From Candidatus Obscuribacterales bacterium (GTDB lineage: Bacteria > Cyanobacteriota > Vampirovibrionia > Obscuribacterales > Obscuribacteraceae): a stretch of DNA of 64,000 nucleotides. The stretch covers positions 868,001-932,000 of the forward strand of contig JAHBVO010000001.1 of NCBI GenBank assembly GCA_019637435.1, in the 5' to 3' direction. The position numbers and the translations under genes are program-made. This document shows positions 41,872 through 49,535 of the stretch, one piece after another (within the stretch, counting starts at the first letter, position 1; each line of letters starts with the position of its first letter). The notes beneath the pieces were generated by a model that ran no database searches, was not told the origin of the DNA, and worked only from the letters and a program-made list of their open reading frames with translations.

Positions 41872-42228
41872 TTAAATAAACGGTGCTTGCCCTTCAAAGA
41901 AGATCGGGACGAGTTGCATCGCCAGACCGAGTTCTCCATCGATTGCCAGAACGCCGGAGAGAGCCGCGGTCATGGCGGTCATCTGACCCGACATGATGAA
42001 CTCGAGGTCTTCGGCTGCAATCGAGATGCAGCAGTCAGCCTTGGAATTGTCCGGTGTTTCTTGTTTGATAAATTCGCAGTTGCCATCGGCGATTTTCGTA
42101 AGCCAGGAACCACCTTCTTCTCCGTGGATCGTAATCAAATACGTTGCGGAAAGATTGCGAGCGTTTTCTGGCTTGAATCTGCGTTGAAGTTCTTCAATAG
42201 TATTGTGAGAGCGCACGGGTGACGTCAT
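41872..42228 (-). CDS. SCP2 sterol-carrier-like domain protein
   Basis: The 118-residue protein is a single SCP2-like domain: LSATYLITIHGEEGGSWLTKIADGNCEF, then ADCCISIAAEDLEFIMSGQMTAMTAALSGVLAIDGELGLAMQL. Such domains form a hydrophobic pocket that binds lipids or acyl chains. The protein is cytoplasmic (no signal). Its ligand is unknown. It stands alone between convergent aroE and the divergent DciA-like gene. Confidence 0.85.
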   Translation of the reverse strand: MTSPVRSHNTIEELQRRFKPENARNLSATYLITIHGEEGGSWLTKIADGNCEFIKQETPDNSKADCCISIAAEDLEFIMSGQMTAMTAALSGVLAIDGELGLAMQLVPIFFEGQAPFI

Positions 42229-42430
42229 TGAACCTCCAGCAGCCTTAACCCTGTGTTGGTCTCGTCGAAAAAGGACGAGTACGGCAGATTATATCTCAGG
42301 TTCTGCCGCGGTTGAACGGTCGCCGGCAAAAATATGAGGAAAATTTCCCTGATGGGTCCAGATTCTCAGTAAGATTCTATAATGTGTAATCAACGAAGTT
42401 CGGCTCCAATAGGCGACCTCAGGTGACTTT

Positions 42431-43168
42431 ATGACGGACGATTCCTCGTCGGGCAGCAAGAATAAACCGTTTCAGCGCAGACGAAGTCGAAGCTCGATCA
42501 CTTCGGTTGGCACGGTTCTGAGCAAAGTGCTCAGTAAGTATGGGCTTGAGCAGCGCATGAAGGAACAGGCTTTCATGGCGATGTGGAACGACGTCGTTGA
42601 CGAACCGTTCAAGAAAGTCTCTAGACCTTTGTTTATAGACCACGAGGGCAGCCTGGTGGTTTCGGTCAAAGATTCGACAGTGGCTCAGGAGCTTACTTTC
42701 CATCGCGGACAACTTATGAAAAAGTTGGCGCCGTTTGCGCGTGGTGTTGGTTTGCAAATCAACGGTATCCGTTTCGATTTAAAACATTTTACCGAAGCCG
42801 AGGACCAGGAAATCTTTACGCTGAGCCGTTCGCAGGCGGAGGCTCGGCTGGCGAGAACGCCAACCGAAGAAGAATTGGCGCAAGTCGAGTTGACTGACGA
42901 GAATTTGAACGAGCTTGCGAAATTGAAGGCGAACCTCGATGTAGGCGCTGCACACGGAGAGCACGACGCTTCGACGACCGATCGAATCATCCGAATGTAT
43001 GAGCGAGAGTTAAGACGGAAAGCGTGGAGAGAGACGAGGGGCTATGACCCTTGCAGCAAATGCGGTTATGTAGACTCGCGTATGTACGGCGTTACGAACC
43101 TTTGCCGCATGTGTCACGTCGTGGATTTGCTGGCGCGCGGCAAATCTGATGCACATATAAACAGTTAA
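42431..43168 (+). CDS. DciA-like (DUF721) replicative helicase loader with C-terminal CxxC pairs
   Basis: Residues ~22-120 (VGTVLSKVLSKYGLEQRMKE, AMWNDVVDEPF, LVVSVKDSTVAQELTFHRGQLMKKL) match DUF721, the KH-like domain of DciA, the ancestral loader of the DnaB helicase. Typical DciA proteins have little beyond this plus a disordered end. Here an acidic helical linker (~135-185) and a C-terminal domain with CSKC (Cys208, Cys211) and CRMC (Cys225, Cys228) look like a zinc ribbon. The zinc domain could contact DNA or another replisome protein; this is inference. The gene is 180 bp upstream of ftsE. Confidence 0.8.
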   Translation: MTDDSSSGSKNKPFQRRRSRSSITSVGTVLSKVLSKYGLEQRMKEQAFMAMWNDVVDEPFKKVSRPLFIDHEGSLVVSVKDSTVAQELTFHRGQLMKKLAPFARGVGLQINGIRFDLKHFTEAEDQEIFTLSRSQAEARLARTPTEEELAQVELTDENLNELAKLKANLDVGAAHGEHDASTTDRIIRMYERELRRKAWRETRGYDPCSKCGYVDSRMYGVTNLCRMCHVVDLLARGKSDAHINS

Positions 43169-43348
43169 CAAAGAACAAGATTCAACTTATTCAAGGCTTC
43201 CTCGTGACTACTGTGTTATGATTCCGGCCTATTGTGCAAAACTCTTTCGACCAAGTCGGGTGAAGGCATTCGAAATCGTCAAGAGAAACTGCATTTGCCA
43301 TCGAAGGCGTTACTTTTGGGAATCCCCAACTGAATTGGCAATTATCAA

Positions 43349-44041
43349 ATGATACGACTGCAGCATGTATCGAAAAGTTATGGCGGACGTCCGGCACTGA
43401 AGGATATCAACCTTCACGTCGCTCTGGGCGAGTTCGCGTTTCTCGTCGGACCTTCGGGTGCCGGCAAGTCAACGATGATGCGACTTCTATATCGCGAAGA
43501 AGTGCCGACCTCTGGTAGCGTCTTCATCGGCGGTGTCAATTTGAACCGTTTGAGCCCGCGTCAGATTCCGCTTTTGCGCAGACGCCTGGGCATTATCTTC
43601 CAGGACTATAAACTGCTCACGAGACAAACCGCATTCGATAATGTCGCTTACATTCTTCGCGCGCTCGGCGTCGACGAGAAAGACGTGCGCAAACGTGTAA
43701 CCAGTGCACTGAATGTGGTGAACCTCGAAGACAAGGCAGACGCATTCCCTGATGAGTTGTCTGGTGGAGAACAGCAACGCGTCGGCATCGCCAGAGCTAT
43801 TGTTAACGGACCGCCGGTTCTTCTTGCGGATGAACCGACAGGTAACCTTGACCCCGCTACTTCGCTGGAAATTGTCCAACTGCTTTCCAGAATTTCAGAA
43901 CGCGGAACTACTGTTCTTATCTCCACACACGACCACACCATCGTAGACGCCATGCGCCGCAGAGTTATAGCTTTGAAGAACGGCGAGCTCTTCTCCGATG
44001 TGGACAGTGGTGTCTACGACATGGATCTCACTGCAGTTTAA
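43349..44041 (+). CDS. ftsE: cell-division ABC ATPase FtsE
   Basis: The 230-residue ATPase has Walker A (GPSGAGKST), Q-loop (FQDYKLL), ABC signature (ELSGGEQQRVGIARA), Walker B (VLLADEPTGNLD) and the switch His (STHDH). The opening MIRLQHVSKSYGG and the length match FtsE. With FtsX it couples ATP hydrolysis in the cytoplasm to activation of peptidoglycan hydrolases at the septum. ftsX follows by 17 bp. Confidence 0.94.
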   Translation: MIRLQHVSKSYGGRPALKDINLHVALGEFAFLVGPSGAGKSTMMRLLYREEVPTSGSVFIGGVNLNRLSPRQIPLLRRRLGIIFQDYKLLTRQTAFDNVAYILRALGVDEKDVRKRVTSALNVVNLEDKADAFPDELSGGEQQRVGIARAIVNGPPVLLADEPTGNLDPATSLEIVQLLSRISERGTTVLISTHDHTIVDAMRRRVIALKNGELFSDVDSGVYDMDLTAV

Positions 44042-44058
44042 TTGGAGTCGATAAACCG

Positions 44059-44931
44059 ATGCGGCAATTGAGAATATTGGCGAGAGTCGTCGTTGAAACC
44101 TTTCTTGGTATCAAGCGTAGTGGCTGGTCAAACTGGCTGGTCATAAGCATCCTTGCGATTGCGCTCACCATATTCGGTAGCGTTCTGCAGTTGACCATGT
44201 CGCTGAAGAATCTCGTCAACATGTGGGGGTCGCAGCTGGTCATCTCTGCTTTTCTCAGCGATAAGTATGAACCTCGTGAAGTTGCTCGCGATGTCAGCCA
44301 ATATAAAGAAGTTCGTCTGGTTGAAGTAATTACGAAAGACGTTGCCTGGGAAGACATGAAGAAGACGCTGAATGCTGCGTCTATCTCGAACCCGCTTCCG
44401 AACACGCTTCACGTTACTGTAAACCGCGCCGATCAAGTTGAAGCATTGGCACCGAAGTTGAAACTGCTTCCTGCTATTGAGGCGGTTCGCTATCCAATGA
44501 TGGTTGTGAAACGAATCAACGAATTTCGACACTTCATTGAAATTGCCGGTGTTGTTGTAACTGGCGCTCTGACAGCCGCGACGCTGACCGTTATCGGGAA
44601 TACTATTCACCTGGTCATCCAGGCGCGACAGAAAGAAATTGAGATTTTGTCTCTCATGGGCGTGGGGCATTTCTACATAAAATGTCCGTTTGTTTTGCAG
44701 GGTGCGTTTTATGGTGCCGTCGCTGCGACGCTTGCCATGCTGGTCTTGCTCACTATGCACATGTATGTGATTCAGCCGTATCTGTCTCAAGAACTTGCTA
44801 GTATTGCTCCACTGTTTCCGAAAAATTGGGGCTACAACATACTGCAAACGTTTACCGTCATGCTTGTTCTAGGCGTTGCCGTCGGCGCTGGTGGCGGTGC
44901 CTGGACATCTGGACGCTACATCAAAATCTAG
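44059..44931 (+). CDS. ftsX: cell-division membrane protein FtsX
   Basis: The 290-residue protein has four transmembrane segments: ~25-50 (WSNWLVISILAIALTIFGSVL), ~165-190 (AGVVVTGALTAATLTVIGNTI), ~220-245 and ~265-285. The extracellular loop (~55-160) contains MWGSQLVISAFLSDKYEPREV, as in FtsX, which signals to cell-wall hydrolases. RQKEIEILSLMGVGHFYIKCPFVLQGAFYG is the conserved coupling segment that meets FtsE. It is the second gene of the ftsEX pair, ended by a strong terminator. Confidence 0.93.
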   Translation: MRQLRILARVVVETFLGIKRSGWSNWLVISILAIALTIFGSVLQLTMSLKNLVNMWGSQLVISAFLSDKYEPREVARDVSQYKEVRLVEVITKDVAWEDMKKTLNAASISNPLPNTLHVTVNRADQVEALAPKLKLLPAIEAVRYPMMVVKRINEFRHFIEIAGVVVTGALTAATLTVIGNTIHLVIQARQKEIEILSLMGVGHFYIKCPFVLQGAFYGAVAATLAMLVLLTMHMYVIQPYLSQELASIAPLFPKNWGYNILQTFTVMLVLGVAVGAGGGAWTSGRYIKI

Positions 44932-45020
44932 GCGAGCGCGTGACGTCTAGAAACCTTCCGGCTGCGCCTGTGTGCACGCAAGGTCGAATCTAAACTCCAC
45001 ATCTTCGAAAGTCTGCAAAG

Positions 45021-45061
45021 AAAGAGAGCGCCCGATACGAGCGCTCTCTCTCAATTCTTTT
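45021..45061. terminator. bidirectional terminator after ftsX
   Basis: AGAGAGCGC (45023-45031) and GCGCTCTCT (45041-45049) form a 9-bp stem with a 9-nt loop, followed by CTCAATTCTTTTG on the plus strand. The convergent cyclophilin gene ends at 45074. Confidence 0.85.
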
Positions 45062-45073
45062 GTCGGCGGTCGA

Positions 45074-45517
45074 TTATTTTTGAACTGAGACGTCGACCAT
45101 TTTGTCGCCTTTGCCCAGTTTCTTCAGAACCGCCAGACCGTCTTCATCGGCGATGCGACCGAAGACCGCATAGTTACCATCGAGGAAGCTGGCGTTTCCG
45201 AGGGTGAAGTAAAACTGCGAGCTTGCTGAATTTGGATCATTGGCGCGCGCCATGGCGATAACGCCTTCTTTGTCATGCTTCAAATTCGGAGCAATTTCGA
45301 GCTTGATGTTTTTGCCCGAACCGCCCATGCCCGTTCCTTGTGGGCAACCGCCCTGGAGGCAGAATCCCGGTTCATGACGATGGAAGGTCAAGCCGTTGTA
45401 AAAGCCCTTATTTACCAGGTCGATAAAGTTCTGGCTGGTGATGGGGGCATCTTTGAGAGCGATATTGATTTTGATATCGCCTTTGTTTGTTTTCATCAAT
45501 ACTACTGGGTCTGACAT
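45074..45517 (-). CDS. cytoplasmic cyclophilin-type peptidyl-prolyl isomerase
   Basis: The 147-residue protein is a single cyclophilin domain without a signal peptide: FHRHEPGFCLQGGCPQGTG with the catalytic Arg, MARANDPNSASSQFYFTLG and LDGNYAVFGRIADEDGL. It catalyses X-Pro isomerisation of cytoplasmic proteins. GAGAGGAT lies before the ATG on the minus strand. It is 38 bp downstream of an exported cyclophilin gene on the same strand, so the two may be co-transcribed and act in different compartments. Confidence 0.93.
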   Translation of the reverse strand: MSDPVVLMKTNKGDIKINIALKDAPITSQNFIDLVNKGFYNGLTFHRHEPGFCLQGGCPQGTGMGGSGKNIKLEIAPNLKHDKEGVIAMARANDPNSASSQFYFTLGNASFLDGNYAVFGRIADEDGLAVLKKLGKGDKMVDVSVQK

Positions 45518-45555
45518 TTCTATCCTCTCTTTGTTATCCGAACATCTTACTTACG

Positions 45556-46428
45556 TTATTTTGATTCCTTTGCGGAGCCCTTTGTCGGCTCGTTGTTAGC
45601 CGCTTTGCCTTTTGCCCTGGCTGCCTTTTCAGCTTCCGGTCCAGCGGTTTTTGCTCCTGTCTTTGCTTCCATTTCGGCGGCTTTGGCTTCTGCCTTGGCC
45701 CCTTTCTGGGCTTCCTGCTTGGCGGCTTTGGCTTCCTTTTTTGCTTCCTTTTCTTCCTTGTCCGGCTTCTCCGGTTTTGGTTCTTTCTTCGGCTTAAAGT
45801 CTTTGATTGTGCCGTCCACAGCCAGGTTCGTCATAGTGTCGCCTTTGCGGATCGCAAAAACGGTGTCCAAACCTTCAATCACTTTTGCGAACACTGCGTA
45901 GTCGTTATCGAGTCCGCTCTGAGGACTGAGAATTATGTAAAACTGTGAGCTTGCAGAGTTCCTATCTTTCCCGCGAGCCATGCCGACCATGCCGGATTCG
46001 CTATGTCTCAATTGTTTGTTTATTTCAAGCGGAATTGATTTCCCGCTGCCACCACGAGTGGTGCCGGTAGGGTCGCCTCCTTGAATGCAAAACTTGGGCT
46101 CGTATCTGTGAAATGTGGTGCCGTTATAAACTTTGCGATTGACCAGGTCGATGAAGTTGCCGGCTGTGACCGGAACTTCGTTTTTGTAAACGACCATTTT
46201 GAACTGGCCCTTATTCGTGTCGACGACGACCACCGGATTAGCTTCTTCTTTCGCCGGTTTTTCCGCGGACGACTTTAGCGATGGTAGAGCGTCTGCCGAC
46301 TGAATCAAACTTGGCACAGCCAGGAGCAAAGTTAAGAGCACGAGTGAATACAGAGCACCACAGACAATGCGAGGACCTTTGTCCCCCTGGCTCTGCCTGT
46401 TATTTGATTTTAGTTTGCAGCCGAACAT
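45556..46428 (-). CDS. exported cyclophilin-type isomerase with Lys/Ala/Glu tail
   Basis: The 290-residue protein has an N-terminal hydrophobic segment (ALYSLVLLTLLLAVPSLIQSADA) consistent with export. The cyclophilin domain (~65-210) contains FHRYEPKFCIQGGDPTGTT, MARGKDRNSASSQFYI and DNDYAVFAKVIEGLDTV. The last 80 residues are a nearly uninterrupted Lys/Ala/Glu helix (KEAKKEAKAAKQEAQKGAKA), probably a single alpha-helical extension that could reach or bind cell-wall polymers. Together with the gene at 13.6 kb, the window encodes three cyclophilins. Confidence 0.88.
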   Translation of the reverse strand: MFGCKLKSNNRQSQGDKGPRIVCGALYSLVLLTLLLAVPSLIQSADALPSLKSSAEKPAKEEANPVVVVDTNKGQFKMVVYKNEVPVTAGNFIDLVNRKVYNGTTFHRYEPKFCIQGGDPTGTTRGGSGKSIPLEINKQLRHSESGMVGMARGKDRNSASSQFYIILSPQSGLDNDYAVFAKVIEGLDTVFAIRKGDTMTNLAVDGTIKDFKPKKEPKPEKPDKEEKEAKKEAKAAKQEAQKGAKAEAKAAEMEAKTGAKTAGPEAEKAARAKGKAANNEPTKGSAKESK

Positions 46429-46505
46429 AATTGCAGTAGAAACTAAACGGCTCCAAATTGTAGCAAACTCGTATTGCGACAGTTGAAAATATAACTCCGA
46501 ACTAC

Positions 46506-47381
46506 CTATTGCTTCGCAGGAGAGTTGTCACTAGATGGAGCGGCGCAATCTGTCGTCGTGCCCGTGACCGGAATGCGAAGAGTTGCAGCCACGGCGCTAT
46601 AAGGTGGAAACATGATTGGAACGCCGAGCGAGTTTCGATCAGGAGTGGCAACGGTGCTGTCGAAAGCCAACCAGCCAAGCGTTTCATCGCCGGGCATGAT
46701 CAATCTCGTACCGAGGTTCTCCGATTCTACTTCGTGACGACCGCGGTCGCGACCAAGTGCCAAGCCCAAATCGCGTTTCTTATGCTCGGTTGGTGTCATA
46801 TGTTCGTAAAACAGTATGCTTGCAAGACCCGCACTACCGATGCCGACGCCGTATACAGCGGCAGTCTGCTTCTTCGTCAACAGTGTATTGTCGTGCTTTT
46901 CTAACACACCTGCAGCTACTGTCCTTCCGGAATCAGCACTGCCCGTAACTTGAGCGTCGCGTCCTAAAACCACGACCGGAGTCGGTCCACTATTCTTGAT
47001 TTGAACGCGATAGAAAACCAGGCTGTCACCTTTGTAACGGCTCAGAGGATTGATTGTCATGAGTTGGGCTGATGCTGAAATCGCCGATGCATCCGCGTTT
47101 CCCTTCAAAACTGGCGTGCTATCTGCATTGATGCCGTCATTGTTGCGCAGCTGCACCTCCTCTGCCGAGTCAGGCAGTTTTCGCTCCGGAGGTGGCAAGA
47201 TTGCCGGTCTCAGCGCCGGATCTGAATATTGATCGCCAGCTCTATTATCGTTATTCAATTCCTCATCTTTCGCACTTGCTGCGGATGTTTCAATTAAAAC
47301 AGCTCCCAGTGCCAAAGCCGGAATCAGTAAAGCTGAGGTGAATAATCGCTTTGAAAAACGACCCTTATGACGTTGCCGCAT
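46506..47381 (-). CDS. exported protein of unknown family
   Basis: The 291-residue protein has a signal peptide (FTSALLIPALALGAVLIETSAASA). No family is recognised. It is mixed beta with a central hydrophobic stretch (TAAVYGVGIGSAGLASILFYEH) that may be a second membrane contact. RDLGLALGRDRGRHEVESENL follows, and a beta C-terminus (RLIMPGDETLGWLAFDS, YSAVAATLRIPV) of the kind seen in extracytoplasmic domains. One Cys near the end is unpaired. The gene stands alone, 77 bp upstream of the exported cyclophilin on the same strand. Confidence 0.62.
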   Translation of the reverse strand: MRQRHKGRFSKRLFTSALLIPALALGAVLIETSAASAKDEELNNDNRAGDQYSDPALRPAILPPPERKLPDSAEEVQLRNNDGINADSTPVLKGNADASAISASAQLMTINPLSRYKGDSLVFYRVQIKNSGPTPVVVLGRDAQVTGSADSGRTVAAGVLEKHDNTLLTKKQTAAVYGVGIGSAGLASILFYEHMTPTEHKKRDLGLALGRDRGRHEVESENLGTRLIMPGDETLGWLAFDSTVATPDRNSLGVPIMFPPYSAVAATLRIPVTGTTTDCAAPSSDNSPAKQ

Positions 47382-47871
47382 GCCCTGTCTCGCAAAAATT
47401 AGGTTACCGAGCTAGATGATAGCCGAATTCGAGTCACAGAGCATGTTTGGTTAATGAGAAATGAATGAGGTCAGCGAACGCGGTGTCCAATGGCGACCAA
47501 CGAGCTGTCCGTTGGCGAACGCGGTGTCCAATGGCGACCAACGAGCTGTCCGTCAACGACGATTTCGGAACCTATGCCGCGGAGGTTTCCCCTGCCAGAT
47601 CTCTCCCGCACCTCTTACGGTCGGTTCCCCTAATAGGTGATATGCCGAAAGATGTCTTCCAGTAAGGCTTTCGGGGTTTTTAGTCACTTTCCGAGCCTGA
47701 AAAGCCAGCAAAATGTTTCACCTAATAGGGGAAACGACCCTAAGGGGTGAGAAAGACACCAGGATGGCCCGAGTCGCGCATTCGTCTCACGCCTTATGCC
47801 CTGCGCCCTGTGCTCGGCGCCCTGCGCCATGCGCTCTGCGCCCTGCGCTCGGTTTGCTTGGATGGAAACTT
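47382..47871. repeat. repeat-rich intergenic segment
   Basis: This 490-bp stretch holds three separate repeat types and no supported gene. First, a 39-bp sequence is directly repeated at 47474-47512 and 47515-47553 (period 41). Second, TTCCCCTAATAGGTGA at 47625-47640 recurs inverted as TCACCTAATAGGGGAA at 47718-47733, matching at 15 of 16 positions. Third, GCCCTGCGCC-like units cluster at about 47798-47852. A long frame on the plus strand runs through it but has no protein-like features. Confidence 0.75.
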
Positions 47872-48582
47872 CTATCGTCGCCGACCCATGAGTTCGTATG
47901 TGACTTCAGCTCTTGGTCCGGGTTCGCCCTGTTTTACGATAGATATGCGTTCGAGTCCATTGAATTGCATGCCGCCCGGCACCATTTGCATGACGATCGC
48001 CTCTTTCGCCATGGTGTTCTTAATTGGATGCTGGTAGCGAATGAATGCCGTTCCATTCTCGACTTTGTCTACGTAAATCGCGCTCTTGACGCCCTGGTTG
48101 TTGGAGAAAGCGTACCCACCCGGGCTGCCTGTGATTGTCCAGACGTCTTGTGTCTGTTCCTGGAAAATCGTTGGAATTGCTGCTTGGAACTGTGGTTGCG
48201 CCTTGATACCTTTTCTAAGTCCACTTACCAGCCATGCGCCCATGAAACCTTGCGGCAGGACTTGATCCTGCCGGACGCCTGCCTGGATGACTTGACGCGG
48301 CGGAGCGTTGTCTGTCACGCCGCTCTGCAGTGCGGGTGGCTTTTTCTTCGGCGCGGGTTTTTCTTTCTTCTTTTGGACGTTGCCGCTGTACGTTGGAGTT
48401 TGAACCATCTGCGGAGAGGGATATTGCTCGCTCATATTTCCGCTGGGTTCTTGAATGTAGCCCCGCTCTTCGACGCCGAGCTGGAACGGTTTCTTCTCCT
48501 GCGCATTTGCCGATTGCGTAAACGTCAGACAGGTCAGCGCTACGAGCATCGAAAGGGCGCGACGTCCGCGTGGATTATTCAT
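47872..48582 (-). CDS. exported protein of unknown family (236 residues)
   Basis: The ATG at 48582 follows AGGAGAG on the minus strand and gives 236 residues with a signal peptide ending SANAQ. A Lys/Pro-rich linker (KKKEKPAPKKKPP) spans about residues 70-90. The C-terminal ~140 residues form a compact beta domain (AWLVSGLRKGIKAQPQF, DVWTITGSPGGYAFSN, GTAFIRYQHPI) ending in RAEVTYELMGRR. No family is known to me. It may be a lipocalin-like or similar barrel, but that is a guess. The next minus-strand gene upstream also encodes a secreted protein. Confidence 0.62.
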   Translation of the reverse strand: MNNPRGRRALSMLVALTCLTFTQSANAQEKKPFQLGVEERGYIQEPSGNMSEQYPSPQMVQTPTYSGNVQKKKEKPAPKKKPPALQSGVTDNAPPRQVIQAGVRQDQVLPQGFMGAWLVSGLRKGIKAQPQFQAAIPTIFQEQTQDVWTITGSPGGYAFSNNQGVKSAIYVDKVENGTAFIRYQHPIKNTMAKEAIVMQMVPGGMQFNGLERISIVKQGEPGPRAEVTYELMGRRR

Positions 48583-48766
48583 TATCAGTTCTCTCCTGTT
48601 CGCGCTCTGCTGAAAGAGCCGCATGGCTGGATGTTCAGGACGGTTAGAAGTCATTTTAAACCGTTCTAATTATTTAAGCCCCTTTTTGGCAGAGACACAA
48701 CCATGTTTAACCCGGAGATCAAAGAATGGGACTGAAATTGAGATTATTTTTGCGCTGGGGCGCTTT

Positions 48767-49504
48767 CTATTTCTTGCCGGTGGCCTTGTCGGCCAATTCG
48801 ACATGAGCTACCTGCTCGGAAAAGCCCATATCGACGAGGCGTTTGTACGCATCTTGTCCGGTCGCGCTCGTCGGCTCCGCTGTGACGATTTCGACGAGCG
48901 GACCGAGCGCCTCTGGATAGCGATTTTGTTTAATCAAGAGGTCTGCTTTTAGCAGCTTCGCGCGGTTTTTCAATGAGGAAAAACGCAGTCCGATTTCTTT
49001 CTCTTTGTTGGCTTGAGCCTTCGCGCTATCAACCTTTTCAAAAGCTTTGTACATTCTCCAGTGGGCGTCGGCAACATCCTGAAGCCACTCTGAGAGAGCA
49101 TATATGCTGTCTTTGACATCGTCCGGTCTTGAAACAGCCAGACGATTACTCAAGTCTTCCAGCCTTATGCGCGCTTCTTCAGCATTTAACGGCAGGCTGT
49201 GGTAAATACTCGACGCGGCTGCGGAACCCTGGTGCTGTTGACCGCCAGCCTGGTTTGACAGACCGCCGGATACCTGGTTGATACCGCCTGCCGTCTGACT
49301 TCCAGGGCCAGTTGCCGGTCTGTAGCCGCCGGGAACGGGCGCTGCGTCGTAACTGGCCGGCGAACCGTAACCACTGTTTTCTCCGGGCATCGGAGAGCCG
49401 GGAAGAGGCGAGCCTTGCGCCAACGCTTGCTGTGGTAATGCGAGCGCTGCAATCACTGTAGCGATCGCTGAAGCTGGCAACAATTTTCGTCTCTTGAATT
49501 GCAT
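48767..49504 (-). CDS. exported TPR-like protein
   Basis: The ATG at 49504 gives 245 residues with a signal peptide (LLPASAIATVIAALALPQQALAQ); the longer reading would overlap the divergent S55 gene. A Gly/Pro/Ser-rich region (~25-100, SPLPGSPMPGENSGYGSPAS) is followed by a helical domain with TPR-like pairs (AEEARIRLEDLSNRLA; KLLKADLLIKQNRYPEALGPLVEIV). It probably serves as a periplasmic scaffold. It is divergent from the S55 gene, with 31 bp or more between starts, so the two may be co-regulated. Confidence 0.65.
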   Translation of the reverse strand: MQFKRRKLLPASAIATVIAALALPQQALAQGSPLPGSPMPGENSGYGSPASYDAAPVPGGYRPATGPGSQTAGGINQVSGGLSNQAGGQQHQGSAAASSIYHSLPLNAEEARIRLEDLSNRLAVSRPDDVKDSIYALSEWLQDVADAHWRMYKAFEKVDSAKAQANKEKEIGLRFSSLKNRAKLLKADLLIKQNRYPEALGPLVEIVTAEPTSATGQDAYKRLVDMGFSEQVAHVELADKATGKK

Positions 49505-49535
49505 AAACCAATCACCATTGAACTGAGAATCGTCG

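Noticed and set aside
47474..47553. Possible CRISPR array
   Set aside because: Only two adjacent copies with a 2-bp gap; no spacers and no cas genes.
47713..48669. 318-codon plus-strand frame opposite the exported protein gene
   Set aside because: The minus-strand gene has a signal peptide and AGGAGAG site; the plus frame begins in the repeat-rich gap and is Leu/Cys/Arg-rich noise.
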